A stretch of DNA of 64,000 nt from positions 1-64,000 of the forward strand of contig NZ_QAJK01000052.1 of the NCBI RefSeq assembly GCF_003852515.1, given 5' to 3'. This stretch comes from Variovorax sp. KBW07 (GTDB lineage: Bacteria > Pseudomonadota > Gammaproteobacteria > Burkholderiales > Burkholderiaceae_C). The notes below the pieces were generated by a model. It did no database searches. It saw only the letters and a program-made list of their open reading frames with translations, and was not told where the DNA came from. The translations under genes were made by a program, and so were the position numbers. Positions 19,890-28,569 of the stretch are shown in pieces (the stretch's first letter is position 1; every line of letters starts with the position of its first letter).

Positions 19890-20471
19890 TCAGCCCAGCA
19901 GCGCCTTCAGCTCGTCCCCTGCCGCCTTGAGTATTTCCTGCGAGAGCTTGTCGTCGTTGACCGCGCGAGACAGCGACACCGCGCCGACCAATGAAGACAG
20001 CGCCGCGATCGCCTTCGCGCGCTTCTCCTTCGATTTTTCCGCTGCCGCCAGGTTGGCCAGCAGGTCGAGGTACGTGTTCACCTGCTGCGTGTAGGCGGTG
20101 CGCGTGCGTTCGTTGCCGCGGGCCACGTCGCCTGCCAGCGTGGTCACGGCGCAGCTCGAGGCCAGTGCGTCCCGGTGCGCGGTGCTCAGGTAGGCATCGA
20201 CCAGCCTGGCCGCCACGACCGGGCGGCTTGCCCTGGATGTGGCCACGGCTTCGACGGCACGGCCGCCGTCGCTCAGCGCGCATTCGACCGCCTCGGCCAC
20301 CAGCTCGTCGCGCGAGGCGAAGTGGCGGTAGAAGCCGCCATGCGTCAGGCCCGCGTCCTTCATGAGTTCGGCCACGCCCACGCCGTCGACGCCGGCTTCG
20401 CGGAAACGCGCGGCGGCGGTCTGCACGATGCGCGCGTGGCTTTCTTCCTTGTTCGCTCTTGAATGGCCCAT
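19890..20471 (-). CDS. TetR/AcrR-family transcriptional repressor
   Basis: A 193-residue regulator. The N-terminal helix-turn-helix reads IVQTAAARFREAGVDGVGVAELMKDAGLTHGGFYRHF across residues about 15-50, typical of TetR proteins (written here in two parts: the sensing loop ends in GVAELMKDAG, the recognition helix in THGGFYRHF). The ligand-binding half is Ala-rich and helical. The ATG at 20471 gives the usual family N-terminus. It is divergent from a tautomerase gene, and a 25-base palindrome lies between them, the likely operator for both promoters. Confidence 0.88.
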   Translation of the reverse strand: MGHSRANKEESHARIVQTAAARFREAGVDGVGVAELMKDAGLTHGGFYRHFASRDELVAEAVECALSDGGRAVEAVATSRASRPVVAARLVDAYLSTAHRDALASSCAVTTLAGDVARGNERTRTAYTQQVNTYLDLLANLAAAEKSKEKRAKAIAALSSLVGAVSLSRAVNDDKLSQEILKAAGDELKALLG

Positions 20472-20520
20472 GGGCGTGAAAAGTCCTCGGTGGTGTGCTT
20501 GACGATCAGGATTATGTTCA

Positions 20521-20545
20521 TCATCATCCGCGATGTGGATGATGA
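20521..20545. promoter_or_regulatory. Candidate TetR operator
   Basis: TCATCATCC and GGATGATGA are perfect 9-base inverted arms around a 7-base spacer (GCGATGT). The site is 50 bases upstream of the TetR start and 55 bases upstream of the tautomerase start, where one repressor could control both directions. Confidence 0.55.
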
Positions 20546-20599
20546 CCGTCATTCAGAATCAACAGCCCTTGAATCCTTGAATCTTTGCAGGAGCTTCCC

Positions 20600-21046
20600 A
20601 TGCCCATGATCGATGTCTACGCTGCCGCGGACCTGTTTCCGGCCGGTGCCGAAACCGACCGCCAACTCGGCGAAGCGCTCACGCTGGCGGTGCTGCGCGC
20701 CGAAGGCGTGGCGAACCCAGGCCCCTTTCACCTGGACAACACGGCGGCGTATATCCATCGCATGCCGGCGTCGGCGGTGCAGACCGCCACCAGCGCGCAG
20801 GCTCGCACGGTGCGCGTGCAGATCATCACGCCGCCGGGCTCGCTGAACCGCGAAGGCCAGAAGCAGATCACGAAGGAAGCCACCGAGATCGTCACCCGGC
20901 TGTCGGGCGACCCGAGCCAAGCCGCCCGCACCTGGGTGATCCTGACCGAGGCGGCCGAAGGAGGCTGGGGCCTGTTCGGCACCGCCTTCGGCAAGGAAGA
21001 GTTTGCGGCGCTGGCCGCCAAGGCGAAAGCCGCCGCGGCCAAATAG
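20600..21046 (+). CDS. Tautomerase-superfamily protein
   Basis: A 148-residue protein starting MPMIDVYAAADLF. Removal of the first Met would expose Pro as residue 1, the catalytic base of 4-oxalocrotonate-tautomerase enzymes, and this supports the ATG at 20600. An AGGAG ribosome site lies eight bases upstream. It is longer than the 60-residue minimal tautomerase, and the ILTEAAEGGWG segment near residue 118 looks like the second repeat. The C-terminus is an Ala/Lys-rich helix. It is divergent from the TetR gene and probably controlled by it. The substrate is not known. Confidence 0.72.
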   Translation: MPMIDVYAAADLFPAGAETDRQLGEALTLAVLRAEGVANPGPFHLDNTAAYIHRMPASAVQTATSAQARTVRVQIITPPGSLNREGQKQITKEATEIVTRLSGDPSQAARTWVILTEAAEGGWGLFGTAFGKEEFAALAAKAKAAAAK

Positions 21047-21085
21047 CCAGCCAGCAAGCCAACCCGGACAAGCCGCGCCAGGAAT

Positions 21086-21610
21086 TCAGCGAGCGCCTGC
21101 CTTGGCCGTGGGCGCCTTGGCGCGTGCCGCTGGCTTGGCCTTCGCCGCAGTCGCCGCTGTCGGCGGCGGCAGCTTCTTCACAAAGGTATCCGCCGCATCC
21201 AGCGGCAGCCCGTCGCGCGTGCGCAGGTCGATCTTTGGCACCGGCTTGCCGTTGCCGCGCTCGACCAGCACGGAGTGCGGCTCGCCCTTGGCATAAAGAT
21301 GCGCCTCGCCCCAGTGCCGCAGGCCGACCACCACGGGGAACAGCCCCTTGCCCTTCGGCGTGAGAACGTATTCCTGGTACAGCGAGCCATCGGATGCGGG
21401 CACGAGGTCGAGCACGCCTTCCTGCACCAACCACTTGAGGCGGTCCGCCAGGATGTTCTTGGCCACGCCCAGGCTTTGCTGGAATTCGCCGAAGCGCTTC
21501 ATGCCGTCGAAAGCGTCGCGAATGACCAGCAGCGACCACTGGTCACCCACGATCTCGAGCGAACGCGCCATCGGACAGGGGTCGTCTTTCAGGCTTTTTC
21601 TTTGGGCCAT
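21086..21610 (-). CDS. HxlR-family transcriptional regulator
   Basis: A 174-residue winged-helix regulator. The family opening CPMARSLEIVGDQWSLLVIR is near residue 12, and the recognition region includes FQQSLGVAKNILADRLKWL and a wing with YVLTPKGKGLFPV. The last ~30 residues form an Ala/Lys/Pro-rich tail that is longer than usual. It is divergent from the nitrilase gene and is the likely regulator of the nitrilase-tautomerase pair. The ATG at 21610 matches the family start; an upstream in-frame ATG would add unconserved sequence. Confidence 0.86.
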   Translation of the reverse strand: MAQRKSLKDDPCPMARSLEIVGDQWSLLVIRDAFDGMKRFGEFQQSLGVAKNILADRLKWLVQEGVLDLVPASDGSLYQEYVLTPKGKGLFPVVVGLRHWGEAHLYAKGEPHSVLVERGNGKPVPKIDLRTRDGLPLDAADTFVKKLPPPTAATAAKAKPAARAKAPTAKAGAR

Positions 21611-21738
21611 CTTTCTCTTCTTTCCTTGCAAGGCGCGTGCGCCAACCGGTTGCAGGATTAGACCGCAATGGCAGTCTGGTTGCAAAGTAAAACTTAAATG
21701 GCTACGATCCTTCTGGTTTTAATTTGAAACCTAATGTC

Positions 21739-22716
21739 ATGACTTCGATGACTTCCACCACCCAGATGAATCCGTCCGGCCTTCCCCTTGGCAACGTACC
21801 CGACATCGCCACCAGCGGCGACGCCATCCCCGGCCTGCGCGCCAGCCCCGTGCGCGTGGCCGTCGTGCAGTTCGATCCGCAGGTCGGCGTCGAGAACCTC
21901 GAGCGCAACGCCAGGGCCGTGCACGAACGCCTCGTCGCCGCCGTCGAAAACCAGGCGAAGCTGATCGTGCTGCCCGAACTCGCGACCACCGGCTACTGCT
22001 TCACCGGCCGCGAAGAGGCCTACGCTCACGCCGAGCCGGTGCCCGGCGGCGGCACCGTGCAGGGCTGGATCGCGTTCGCGGCCAAGCACGACGTCTACAT
22101 CGTCGGCTGCCTGGTCGAGCAAGACGGCCTGCAACTGTTCGACACGGCCGTGCTGGTCGGCCCCGACGGCTACATAGGCCGTTACCGCAAGACCCATCTG
22201 TGGAACAACGAGAAGCTGTGGTTCACGCCCGGCGACGAGGGCTACCCGGTGTTCGAGACGAAGATCGGCCGCATCGGCCTGCTGGTGTGCTGGGACATCT
22301 GGTTTCCCGAAGCGCCGCGCATCCTTGCGCAGCTGGGCGCGGACATCATCTGCACGCCGACCAACTGGGTGTGGACGCCGCCGCCGCTGTACGACGCAAG
22401 CGGCACCTGCATGGCCGCCTACCTGACGATCACGGCGGCGCACGCCAACAACGTGCTCATTGCCGCCGCCGACCGCGTGGGGCAGGAGCGCGGTTCTGGC
22501 TTCATGGGCAACTCGCTGATCGCGGGCACCAACGGCTGGCCCGTGGGCCGCATCGCCGGACCCGACGAAGACACCATCCTCTACGCCGACGTCGACCTGA
22601 CGGCCGCGCGCTCCGCGCCGATCTGGACGCCGCTGAACGACCTGCACCGCGACCGGCGCACCGATCTGTACGATCCGTTGCTCGGCTACCGCGGCGGCAA
22701 GGCGCTGGCGCGGTGA
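21739..22716 (+). CDS. Carbon-nitrogen hydrolase (nitrilase superfamily)
   Basis: A 325-residue enzyme with the full catalytic triad of the superfamily: E80 in VLPELATTG, K151 in YRKTHLW and C184 in LLVCWDIWF. The N-terminal ~35 residues precede the fold and look disordered. The LVCWD motif and length suit an amidase or N-carbamoyl hydrolase as well as a nitrilase; the substrate cannot be settled. It is followed 36 bases later by a tautomerase gene on the same strand and faces a divergent HxlR regulator, suggesting a small inducible catabolic unit. A second ATG at 21748 is possible as the start. Confidence 0.85.
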   Translation: MTSMTSTTQMNPSGLPLGNVPDIATSGDAIPGLRASPVRVAVVQFDPQVGVENLERNARAVHERLVAAVENQAKLIVLPELATTGYCFTGREEAYAHAEPVPGGGTVQGWIAFAAKHDVYIVGCLVEQDGLQLFDTAVLVGPDGYIGRYRKTHLWNNEKLWFTPGDEGYPVFETKIGRIGLLVCWDIWFPEAPRILAQLGADIICTPTNWVWTPPPLYDASGTCMAAYLTITAAHANNVLIAAADRVGQERGSGFMGNSLIAGTNGWPVGRIAGPDEDTILYADVDLTAARSAPIWTPLNDLHRDRRTDLYDPLLGYRGGKALAR

Positions 22717-22752
22717 GCCGCCGCTGAACCCTTTCCCTGGGAGCCTTCCGAC

Positions 22753-23145
22753 ATGCCTTACCTGCAACTCGATGTGAACGGCCCGCATCCGGTGGCCGAC
22801 AAGAAACGCCTCGCGAAACAGCTCAGTGAAACCTACGCGCGGATGATGAGCGTCGACATCCGCCGCATCAGCATCGCGATCCGCGAAGTGGGCGAGGGCG
22901 GTGTCTGGCGCATGGTCGATGGCGAGCCGGTCGAGGTGTCGGTGTTGATGTGCGACATACGCCGCGGCCGTTCCGCCGAGCTGCGGCTCGACGTGGCAAA
23001 GGCGCTGTGCCGCGATTGCATCGACATCCTGGGCCTGCGCGAAGACCGGCTGAATGTCGAATTCACCCAGCACAGCGGCGACGAGATGTACCACCCGACG
23101 CTCGGCGGCTACAGCCCCGAGTGGTCGGAGGGCGAGGCACCGTAG
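22753..23145 (+). CDS. Tautomerase-family protein linked to the nitrilase
   Basis: A 130-residue protein starting MPYLQLDVNGPHP, so Pro is exposed after Met removal, as needed for tautomerase catalysis. ADKKRLAKQLSETYARMM forms the first helix of the fold, and IAIREVGEGGVWRM follows as a strand-turn. It is twice the size of the minimal 4-oxalocrotonate tautomerase, as in the malonate-semialdehyde decarboxylase-like and cis-CaaD-like groups. It probably forms an operon with the nitrilase gene and may act on its product or a related intermediate. The actual reaction is unknown. Confidence 0.72.
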   Translation: MPYLQLDVNGPHPVADKKRLAKQLSETYARMMSVDIRRISIAIREVGEGGVWRMVDGEPVEVSVLMCDIRRGRSAELRLDVAKALCRDCIDILGLREDRLNVEFTQHSGDEMYHPTLGGYSPEWSEGEAP

Positions 23146-23153
23146 AAAACTGG

Positions 23154-23176
23154 CGCATGGGGCTGTGCCCCATGCG
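23154..23176. terminator. Hairpin between convergent tautomerase and hydrolase genes
   Basis: CGCATGGGGC and GCCCCATGCG form a perfect 10-bp stem with a TGT loop. On the minus strand it is followed a few bases later by TTTT. It sits between two convergent gene ends and probably ends transcription of the lipoprotein hydrolase, perhaps also of the tautomerase gene. Confidence 0.6.
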
Positions 23177-23182
23177 TCGTCG

Positions 23183-25504
23183 TCAGGGCTGTGCGCGCCC
23201 CAGGATCTGCAATTGAACGTCCGTCAGTGCAACCTTGGTGCCGTCGTTCGGTGAGTTGGCGAACCTCAGCGTCATCGTCTTGAGGCGCGCGGGATCGAAG
23301 GCACTGGCGGTTGCCGGGTCGGGCTTGAACGCCGCGAGCGGAATCGCGACCATGTTCAGCAATTCGGCCGCGCGAGTGCCGGCCGGAACGGCGAACTGCA
23401 TGCTGCTGTCGAGCGCATCCGAGAAGTCGCTGACCTTGATCGCGGGGGAGCTCACGCCGTTGTTGTCTGTCAGCGTGACGGTCGCTTCCTGGCGTGCGAG
23501 CAAGGTTTCCGTTGGCTGTGCCGGACGAATCATTGCGATGCGAAAGCTCAGCGTGTCGTAGCCGGAGGTCGACAGCGCATCCTCGCTGACGGCGGGGGCC
23601 GGGGCGCCGGGCACAGGCTCTTTCAGCGTGAACGTCAATGGCATGTCGGGCCGTGTCAGGCCGAGGAGCAACTGGTTCGGCACCGAAATCAGGCCGCCGA
23701 CATAGGTGCTGACCGCAGACCTGAAGAACGCGTCGGCTGGCAAGGAGGGCGTGCAGGTCGGGATGCGTCCGCCTGGAAGCGCAAAGTCGGTTGCGCAGGT
23801 GTAGACACTGCCTGCGAAGGCCGATGTGTCGATCAGGTCGAGCGGGTCACCGGCGTGCAGGTATGTGCTTGCACTGTCGTAGGGCTGGTTGAGGCGATAC
23901 GTGTCGTCGAACGGTGCAATCAGCTTGTGGTTGTTGACGCCGTTCGTCTGGCCGTTGGTCTGGACCGACAGCGCCACCCGGCTGTCGCAGGGTGCCTTGC
24001 CCCCGGGGCAAGCTTGTGCAGGCAGCGGAGCCGAGCCGTTCCAGTAGGGCGCGAACGCGGTCTCGCCACCGACGAAGTTGCGCATGAAACTGTCGATCAC
24101 GAACAATCCCACGGCCGCCTGATCCGCGGGGGCGAGCCGCAAGCCGCTCTTTGTCATGGAACTCAGATAGCAATAGTCGGCCGCATTGGCTGAATAGTCG
24201 TCGCCGGTCCATTGGGAATTGAAGTAGTTGTGGTTGGCGCCGCGCACCACGACCTGAAAGCGGGGCGCCGTGTCGGCGGCATCCTTGTTGAAGCGGTTGT
24301 GGTCGAACACGTTGACGCCGTTCAGGTTGCGGACATCGCCGTCACAGGAGGGCACCATTGCCGCGAAAGGCACGTTGGCGATCTTCTGAAAGTTGCGGCC
24401 GTCGGTCGGAGCGAGAGACAGCGCGGCCTTGAAGACATATTTCGGCGGAGCATTCGGCCCCGTTGCAGCGCTCGCGGCCAGCGCGATGTTGTTGCTGTCG
24501 AGGGCCGCGGAAAGATCGGCATCGGAAATGCCTGTAGTCGACAGGGCGGAAGTCAATGCGTTCAGCGTCGCGAGGAAAGCCTGCTTGGTGCCCGTCGTGC
24601 GAGCTGCGCCCGTCGCCGAGAACCATACATTGCTGGCCCAGACGTCTCGTTCGTTCTGCAGCTCTTTCGTGGCGGCACGCAACTGCTGGAGGGTGACGCC
24701 AAGACGCAGGTCATTGAGCTGGATGGCATCGTTGATGCCCTGGCCGCCTCGCGAGTGCCCCATGATGCCGACCCGGTCGAAGTCGATCCTGCCCACGAGG
24801 GATCTCAATGAAATGCCATTCGTGGTCTGGGTTCCGTCGTTGATCTTCTTGAGCTTGTCCAGCGTGGCAAGCACGAGTTGGCCGCGAGACTGCGAGGTGT
24901 AGTCGCCGCCACTGCTGCAACTTGCGCACCTGGCCGCGTTGATGTCGTTTGCGTCTATGGACAGCACGACGTAGCCGTGTGCGGCAAGGTCATCGGCCAG
25001 GTAGTCGTATCCCTGGTAGTTGGGAACGCCGGAAGAATGCTGGCCGTGCAGGAAGACGATGACGGGGTACCTGGCCGGCAGCGCATCGGACGGGCGCAGC
25101 GGCCTGCCCGGATACCAGAGGCCGCCGTGCAGCCGGGCCAGGAAGACGAAGGGCTTCACGTCAGCGGTGCTCACGATGGCCGACCCCAGGTCGTAGTCGG
25201 CCGCTTCCGAAACGTAGGCGGGACTGTCTTGAACGGGAGGCACTTGCTTGGCGAACCGTGTCACCGGGGAAAAAACCGGTGGGGGTGCCAAGGTTTCGGG
25301 TGGTGCCGTGACGGGGGGTGCGGCCGGAGGCGTCTCGGGGACGAACGGAGTCAATGTGCCACCGACGGGGCCGTCGCTCGTCGGCGTGCTGCTGGGTGGA
25401 GGCGAAATGCCCAGGAGGCCATTTCCCGAAGAGGAGCCGCCGCAGCCGGCGAGGCTCGCTGACACGCTCAAGGCGAGCAGCAGATAGCGCAGTCGATGGA
25501 CCAT
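23183..25504 (-). CDS. Large alpha/beta-hydrolase lipoprotein
   Basis: A 773-residue secreted lipoprotein. The signal ends in LAGC with the acylated Cys at residue 21, followed by a Gly/Ser and Pro/Thr-rich linker to about residue 80. The hydrolase core has HGQHSSG as the oxyanion region near 153 and GHSRGG with the nucleophilic Ser at 251. A likely acid in PSCDGD and His in RGANHNY complete the triad. A Cys pair (CASC) near 193 may be a disulfide. The final ~270 residues form a beta-rich domain not explained by the hydrolase fold. Esterase, lipase or polyester depolymerase activity is possible; the substrate is unknown. Confidence 0.75.
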   Translation of the reverse strand: MVHRLRYLLLALSVSASLAGCGGSSSGNGLLGISPPPSSTPTSDGPVGGTLTPFVPETPPAAPPVTAPPETLAPPPVFSPVTRFAKQVPPVQDSPAYVSEAADYDLGSAIVSTADVKPFVFLARLHGGLWYPGRPLRPSDALPARYPVIVFLHGQHSSGVPNYQGYDYLADDLAAHGYVVLSIDANDINAARCASCSSGGDYTSQSRGQLVLATLDKLKKINDGTQTTNGISLRSLVGRIDFDRVGIMGHSRGGQGINDAIQLNDLRLGVTLQQLRAATKELQNERDVWASNVWFSATGAARTTGTKQAFLATLNALTSALSTTGISDADLSAALDSNNIALAASAATGPNAPPKYVFKAALSLAPTDGRNFQKIANVPFAAMVPSCDGDVRNLNGVNVFDHNRFNKDAADTAPRFQVVVRGANHNYFNSQWTGDDYSANAADYCYLSSMTKSGLRLAPADQAAVGLFVIDSFMRNFVGGETAFAPYWNGSAPLPAQACPGGKAPCDSRVALSVQTNGQTNGVNNHKLIAPFDDTYRLNQPYDSASTYLHAGDPLDLIDTSAFAGSVYTCATDFALPGGRIPTCTPSLPADAFFRSAVSTYVGGLISVPNQLLLGLTRPDMPLTFTLKEPVPGAPAPAVSEDALSTSGYDTLSFRIAMIRPAQPTETLLARQEATVTLTDNNGVSSPAIKVSDFSDALDSSMQFAVPAGTRAAELLNMVAIPLAAFKPDPATASAFDPARLKTMTLRFANSPNDGTKVALTDVQLQILGRAQP

Positions 25505-25706
25505 CGATTTTTCCCTGTGTCTTATGTGGATAGGCGTGCCTTGCATGGCCGCAACGTCGTCCAACTCATTCGACAGTCAACGGAAAAAAGCACGAAGCCG
25601 AGGCCACGCGAAGCGGCGACGAAGACGCAATCTCCGTGCCCATGCAGATCTCTCTGGTGATATGCAAGCCGTTGGGCGAAATTGATTGTTAAATATCGTT
25701 ATTTGC

Positions 25707-26978
25707 TTACGTTTGTGAGCATTGTCTTTGTGAGTGCCGCTCGTGCTCCAGCTTCGCGAAGCGCGCGATCATCCACGGCCCCAGCAGCGCGCCGAGCCCG
25801 ACCGAGCTCCACGCGGCCACCCAGCCGTGCGTGCTGCCGATGCCGAAGTGCGTCTGCCCCCAGTCCAGCGCCAGGCCGAACACCCACGGGCTGAGCGCGC
25901 CCGCGCCGAAGCCCATCACCGAGCGCACCGAGTACGCCACGCCCAGCCGGTGCGGCGCGACCACGTCGGCCAGCGCGGTCGAATAGACCGACGAGTCGGC
26001 GATCGCCAGCAGGTTGTAGATGGCGGCGGCCGCGGCCAGCAACCACAGCGGCCATGTCCACATCCAGCCGAACGCGAAAGACATGCAGAGGCTGGCGACG
26101 GTCGCGATCATCATGACCCGCGCACGGCCCAGCCGGTCGGATGCGGCGCCGCCCGCGACGCTGCCGAACACGCTCACCAGGTGCGCGAAGGCCGCCAGGG
26201 CAATGCCCGCGCCTTGCCAGGCGGCCGTGCCACCCGACGAGGCCACCAGGTAGGCGGGCAGCCATGCCCACAGCGCCATCAGCTCCCAGCAATGGAAGGC
26301 GTAGGCCCAGTTGCCGGCCATCGCCGGCTTGTCGCGCACCGTGGCAACGAGTGCGTGCCAGGTGCCTTCACCAGTTGGCGATGTGGCGCGCTGCGGCGGG
26401 CGCATCCGCCGCAGCGCCTGCACCGTCAGCAATGCGCCGGCCACGGTGCAGCCGGCCGCCACCAGCAGGCCGTGCCGCCAGTGCTGCGCATGGCTGAAGG
26501 CCGCGACCACCGCGAGCGACAGCGCATAGCCCATCGACGATGCACCGATGAAGAGCCCCATCGCACGGCCGCGCACCGCGGGCTCGGTGTTGCGCGCCAG
26601 CAGTTGCAGGCCCGGCGTGTACGACGCGCCGGCGCACAGGCCGGCCAGGCCGTAGAGCAGCATCGCGGAGCGGTGGTCGTGCGCGAACAGCGCGAAGGCC
26701 AGCGCGGCCATCGCGCTGACCATGCTGCCGCCGACGAAGATGCGGTGCGGGCCGTAGCGGTCGGCCAGCAGGCCCACGGCGAACAGCGAGGTCATGTAGC
26801 CGACGTGCCATGCGCTCTGGATCGAGCCGGCCTGGGCGGCGGTCATGCCCCAGTCGGCCATCATGAAAGGCAGCACGCCGGAGTAGGCCGTGACGATCAT
26901 GGCCTGCAGCAGGCGGCTCGCGCACAGCAGCGCAAGCCACCCGCGCGCGGGGGCGGTGGTGGTGTCGTTCGACGACAT
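25707..26978 (-). CDS. MFS transporter
   Basis: A 423-residue permease with twelve predicted helices. The loop between helices 2 and 3 carries GLLADRYGPHRIF, a variant of the MFS signature, and the second half repeats it as GAASDRLGRARV. It follows the GNAT gene by eight bases and is probably co-transcribed with it. Together they suggest modification plus export of a small toxic compound, but this is an inference. The start overlaps nothing and gives the normal family N-terminus. Confidence 0.85.
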   Translation of the reverse strand: MSSNDTTTAPARGWLALLCASRLLQAMIVTAYSGVLPFMMADWGMTAAQAGSIQSAWHVGYMTSLFAVGLLADRYGPHRIFVGGSMVSAMAALAFALFAHDHRSAMLLYGLAGLCAGASYTPGLQLLARNTEPAVRGRAMGLFIGASSMGYALSLAVVAAFSHAQHWRHGLLVAAGCTVAGALLTVQALRRMRPPQRATSPTGEGTWHALVATVRDKPAMAGNWAYAFHCWELMALWAWLPAYLVASSGGTAAWQGAGIALAAFAHLVSVFGSVAGGAASDRLGRARVMMIATVASLCMSFAFGWMWTWPLWLLAAAAAIYNLLAIADSSVYSTALADVVAPHRLGVAYSVRSVMGFGAGALSPWVFGLALDWGQTHFGIGSTHGWVAAWSSVGLGALLGPWMIARFAKLEHERHSQRQCSQT

Positions 26979-26986
26979 GCCGGGGC

Positions 26987-27544
26987 TCAGCGCAGCGGGC
27001 GCTGCATCAGCACGGTGTCGACCCACTGCCCGAACTTGAAGCCGACGTTGCGCAGCACGCCCACGTGCGCGAAGCCCAGGCTTTCGTGCAGCCGCTGCGA
27101 ACCGGCGTTGGCACTGTTGCCGACCACCGCCACCATCTGCGTGAAGCCGCTGTCGGTACAGCGCCGGATCACCTCGGCGAGCAGCGCCTTGCCGATGCCG
27201 TGGCCGTGCATGCCCTGCGCGACGTAGATCGAGTCTTCCACCGTGTGGCGGTAGGCGGAGCGGGCGCGGTAGGCGCCGGCATAGGCGTAGCCGGCCACCT
27301 CGTCGTTCTTCAGCGCGACGAGGTAGGGCAGGCCGTGCCGCAGCGTATCGGCAAGGCGCGATTGCATCTGCCCGACCGATGGCACTTCTTCTTCGAAGGA
27401 GCACAGGTCGTGCAGCACGTAGTGGCTGTAGATGGCCTGCACCGCGGGCATGTGATGCGGCTCGGCATCGACGATTTCAACGGTGGCTGCTGCTGCAGTG
27501 ACGGCAGCGTTGGTGGCGTGGGCGGCAAGGGATTGCGATGACAT
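26987..27544 (-). CDS. GNAT acetyltransferase, phosphinothricin-acetyltransferase-like
   Basis: A 185-residue acetyltransferase. The acetyl-CoA loop is in VAQGMHGHGIGKALL (Q/RxxGxG/A motif), and NSANAGSQRLHESLGF is the family motif of Pat/MnaT enzymes. GQWVDTVLMQRPL closes the fold. Relatives acetylate phosphinothricin or methionine sulfoximine; the present substrate is not proven. The first ~20 residues are an Ala-rich tail. It precedes an MFS gene by eight bases and is divergent from a LysR gene that probably regulates it. A start eight codons upstream (27568) is possible. Confidence 0.83.
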   Translation of the reverse strand: MSSQSLAAHATNAAVTAAAATVEIVDAEPHHMPAVQAIYSHYVLHDLCSFEEEVPSVGQMQSRLADTLRHGLPYLVALKNDEVAGYAYAGAYRARSAYRHTVEDSIYVAQGMHGHGIGKALLAEVIRRCTDSGFTQMVAVVGNSANAGSQRLHESLGFAHVGVLRNVGFKFGQWVDTVLMQRPLR

Positions 27545-27592
27545 GCCCCGATCTTGACGAGCCGCCATCGATAAGTGAAGCTTCGCCTGCCT

Positions 27593-28516
27593 ATGCAAAG
27601 CATAAGGAATACCTTGGAAAAGACACTCAACCTCGACCAGCTCAAGTCCTTCGGGCTGGTGATCGAAACTGGCAGCTTCTCGGCCGCGGCCGACCGGCTC
27701 GGCGTGTCGCAACCCGCGGTGAGCCTGCAGATCCGCCAGCTGGAGCGGCGGCTCGGCGTGCGGCTGGTCGAGCGGGTCGGCAAGCGTGCCAGGGCCACGC
27801 CCGCAGGCATGGAGCTGCTGCGCCACGCGCACCACATCGAGAGCGCGGTGGACAACGCCATCGACGCACTGGCCGACCATGCGAGCGGCATCACGGGCCG
27901 CGTGCGGCTGGGCACGGGCGCGACGGCCTGCCTGTACTTCCTGCCCGGCGTGCTGCGGGCCTTGCGCGCGCAGTTTCCGGCGCTGAGCATCGTGGTGAGC
28001 ACGGGCAACACCGACGACCATGTGCGCAAGGTGGAAGAGAACAGCATCGACCTCGCGCTGGTCACGCTGCCGGCGGCGGGGCGCTCACTGACGGTGATGC
28101 CGGTGCTCGACGACGCCTTCGTCGCCATCGGCCGCCACGACCTCGCGCCGTTGAAGGCGCGCGTGGCGCCGGCGGACCTTGCGGCGCTGCCGCTGGTGCT
28201 GTTCGAGCCCGCGGCCAACACGCGCAAGCTGGTCGACCGCTGGTTTGCCGCCGAAGGCTTGCAGCCGCAGCCCGTGATGGAGCTGGGCAGCGTCGAGGCC
28301 ATGAAGGAGATGGTTGCCGCGGGGCTGGGCTACGGCATCGTGCCCGCGATGTCGATGGTGGGGCGCGGTGCGCACCCCGAGCTGAAGACCAGCCGGCTGA
28401 ACCCCCGCATGCACCGCACGCTGGCGCTTGTGATCCGGCGGGACAAGCCCGTCAACAAGGCGTTGCGCGTGGTGCTCGATGCGCTCGTGGCGGCCGGGAA
28501 AACCGGCCGCCACTGA
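27593..28516 (+). CDS. LysR-family transcriptional regulator
   Basis: A 307-residue regulator. The helix-turn-helix covers LDQLKSFGLVIETGSFSAA and LGVSQPAVSLQIRQLERRLG in the first 60 residues; the rest is the periplasmic-binding-like effector domain. A TTG at 27614, preceded by AAGGAA four bases away, may be the true start and gives the usual LysR N-terminus; the ATG at 27593 has no ribosome site. It is divergent from the GNAT-MFS pair, 48 bases away, and is the likely activator or repressor of that pair. Confidence 0.87.
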   Translation: MQSIRNTLEKTLNLDQLKSFGLVIETGSFSAAADRLGVSQPAVSLQIRQLERRLGVRLVERVGKRARATPAGMELLRHAHHIESAVDNAIDALADHASGITGRVRLGTGATACLYFLPGVLRALRAQFPALSIVVSTGNTDDHVRKVEENSIDLALVTLPAAGRSLTVMPVLDDAFVAIGRHDLAPLKARVAPADLAALPLVLFEPAANTRKLVDRWFAAEGLQPQPVMELGSVEAMKEMVAAGLGYGIVPAMSMVGRGAHPELKTSRLNPRMHRTLALVIRRDKPVNKALRVVLDALVAAGKTGRH

Positions 28517-28569
28517 GGGGAGAGAAAAGACCGAGGGAACGGGCGGTGCCCGGCGGCCGAGTTACTCCG

